Positions 5,199 through 6,254 of a DNA stretch of 6,254 bases are shown piece by piece (position 1 is the stretch's first letter; each line of letters opens with the position of its first letter). The translations under genes and the position numbers were made by a program. The notes below the pieces were generated by a model. It saw nothing but the letters and a program-made list of their open reading frames with translations, did not search any database and was not told the DNA's origin. The stretch spans positions 1 to 6,254 of the forward strand of contig JAJZLI010000056.1 in the NCBI GenBank assembly GCA_021803645.1, given 5' to 3'. This stretch comes from a bacterium (GTDB lineage Bacteria > Patescibacteriota > Dojkabacteria > JAKAPS01 > JAJZLI01).

Positions 5199-6254
5199 AT
5201 GTTAGTTAAACCACAGGTGCTTGATAACTCTGGAGCGAACATAAAAGTTATTGGTGTTGGTGGTGGTGGAAATAATGCTATAAATACAATGATTTCTGTA
5301 CACAACATATCTGGGGTGGATTTCATTGCTGTTAATACTGATGCTCAAGCTTTAAAAAATTCTCTTGCTGAAAAAAAAATACAAATTGGTTCTGAACTTA
5401 CTAAGGGGCTTGGTTCGGGTGGTATAGCTTCTATAGGAAAACAAGCAGCAGAAGAAAGTGTAGATTTAATTCACGAAGAACTGTCTGGTGCAGATATGGT
5501 TTTTGTAACCGCAGGTATGGGAGGGGGAACTGGTACAGGTGCTTCTCCTGTTGTTGCAGGTATAGCAAAAAACTTGGGTGCTCTTACAGTTGCTATTGTA
5601 ACTAAACCATTTGCCTTTGAAGGAAGGAGGAGGAATGATGCAGCTATAGAAGGTATTGAGGAACTTAGGGGCAAGGTGGATACCCTTATTGTAGTTCCAA
5701 ATCAAAGATTACTTGATATTGTTGATAAAAAAGTAACTTTTCTTGAGGCTATGAAGCTAGTTGATGATGTGCTTGGGCAAGGAGTAAAGAGTATATCAGA
5801 TTTGATTACCAAAGTTGGTATGATTAATGTAGATTTTGCAGATGTTAAATCCGTAATGAGTAATGCTGGAACTGCACTTATGGGAATGGGTATTGCTACT
5901 GGAGATAATAGGGCCGTAGAAGCTGCTAACCAGGCTATCTCAAGTCCTTTACTTGAGATTTCAATAAACGGTGCTAAGGGTATTCTGTTTAATATAACTG
6001 CAGGATCTGATCTTTCAATGACTGAAGTTGATGAAGCTGCTAATATTATAAAAGGTTCTGCTGATCCTAATGCGAATATTATCTTTGGAACAACTATAGA
6101 AGATAGTATACAGGATGGGTCATTTAGAATAAATGTTCTTGCTACTGGATTTGATAGAAAATCACAGAGTGAAGTTTTAAGACCAACTGCATCCTCTGTT
6201 AAAGAAGAATTGATAGTTAATAATACTCCTGATGAAGAAGATGAAGTGGATGAT
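5199..6254 (+). CDS. ftsZ: Cell division protein FtsZ (tubulin-like GTPase), C-terminus off right edge
   Basis: 352 codons are open from the ATG at 5199 to the window end. The nucleotide-binding loop [13 protein letters not shown] begins at residue 19. The tubulin/FtsZ signature GMGGGTGTG is at 106-114, and the FEGRRR motif and [12 protein letters not shown] follow. The T7 synergy loop NVDFADV (210-216) supplies the catalytic aspartates. So GTP binding and hydrolysis by head-to-tail polymerisation should be normal. The globular part ends near residue 318; the last visible 30 residues ([21 protein letters not shown]) are the start of an acidic disordered linker. The C-terminal peptide that binds FtsA lies outside the window. 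The start is the first ATG before the conserved N-terminal strand NIKVIGVG. No Shine-Dalgarno is present. FtsZ builds the division ring that FtsA anchors and FtsQ connects to wall synthesis. Confidence 0.98.
   Translation, partial: MLVKPQVLDNSGANIKVIGVGGGGNNAINTMISVHNISGVDFIAVNTDAQALKNSLAEKKIQIGSELTKGLGSGGIASIGKQAAEESVDLIHEELSGADMVFVTAGMGGGTGTGASPVVAGIAKNLGALTVAIVTKPFAFEGRRRNDAAIEGIEELRGKVDTLIVVPNQRLLDIVDKKVTFLEAMKLVDDVLGQGVKSISDLITKVGMINVDFADVKSVMSNAGTALMGMGIATGDNRAVEAANQAISSPLLEISINGAKGILFNITAGSDLSMTEVDEAANIIKGSADPNANIIFGTTIEDSIQDGSFRINVLATGFDRKSQSEVLRPTASSVKEELIVNNTPDEEDEVDD

Noticed and set aside
5619..5637. Strong Shine-Dalgarno-like GGAAGGAGGAGG followed by ATG inside ftsZ
   Set aside because: It encodes the conserved FEGRRR motif of FtsZ. 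The out-of-frame ATG after it meets a stop after four codons (MMQL), so it is not an internal start.
1081..6254. Recoded UGA (glycine), as in Gracilibacteria/SR1
   Set aside because: bax1 ends on TGA exactly where its family ends and where dedA begins, and no gene contains an in-frame TGA, so the standard bacterial code fits.

Overview
The window is AT-rich (about 30% G+C by eye). Its genes are short and tightly packed, and I see no Shine-Dalgarno sequence before any gene start. It is probably chromosomal DNA of a Candidate Phyla Radiation (Patescibacteria) bacterium. The basis is a small-genome style of packing, a bare ftsQ-ftsA-ftsZ cluster without mur genes, a stand-alone C39-like peptidase, a PilX-like pilin and a serine recombinase remnant at a tRNA gene. 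This assignment is inference. The standard bacterial code fits: TGA, TAG and TAA all appear as stops, and no gene has in-frame TGA.

Left part (1-1010). Two genes on the minus strand, a 62-residue orphan and a C39-like cysteine peptidase cut by the window edge, form a compact unit with a 4-bp gap. Upstream of them, on the plus strand, lies a C-terminal scrap of what looks like a serine site-specific recombinase. Its reading frame runs straight into the 3' end of a tRNA-Gly(CCC) gene on the opposite strand, as expected at an integration site of a mobile element. A tRNA-Thr(CGT) gene lies 9 bp from tRNA-Gly and the two are probably co-transcribed on the minus strand.

Middle part (1044-3085). 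A strong promoter-like site lies immediately before a Bax inhibitor-1/YccA-type membrane protein gene. That gene overlaps by 4 bp a DedA-family membrane protein gene. A PilX-like minor pilin gene runs the other way, and its stop codon shares the same TTAA with the dedA stop.

Right part (3086-6254). ftsQ, ftsA and ftsZ follow in the usual order; ftsZ runs off the right edge after 352 codons. FtsZ forms the division ring, FtsA tethers it to the membrane through a C-terminal amphipathic helix, and FtsQ is the bitopic linker to the outer face of the membrane. ftsA has its own promoter-like site. The ftsA-ftsZ gap holds a 12-bp inverted repeat and another promoter-like site.

The recurring theme is promoter-like sites whose -10 box ends only 6 to 9 bases before the start codon. 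This suggests leaderless mRNAs for at least bax1, ftsA and the pilin gene. The most novel-looking pieces are the small-protein/peptidase pair beside the recombinase scar, this leaderless architecture, and a non-canonical phosphate-2 motif in FtsA.
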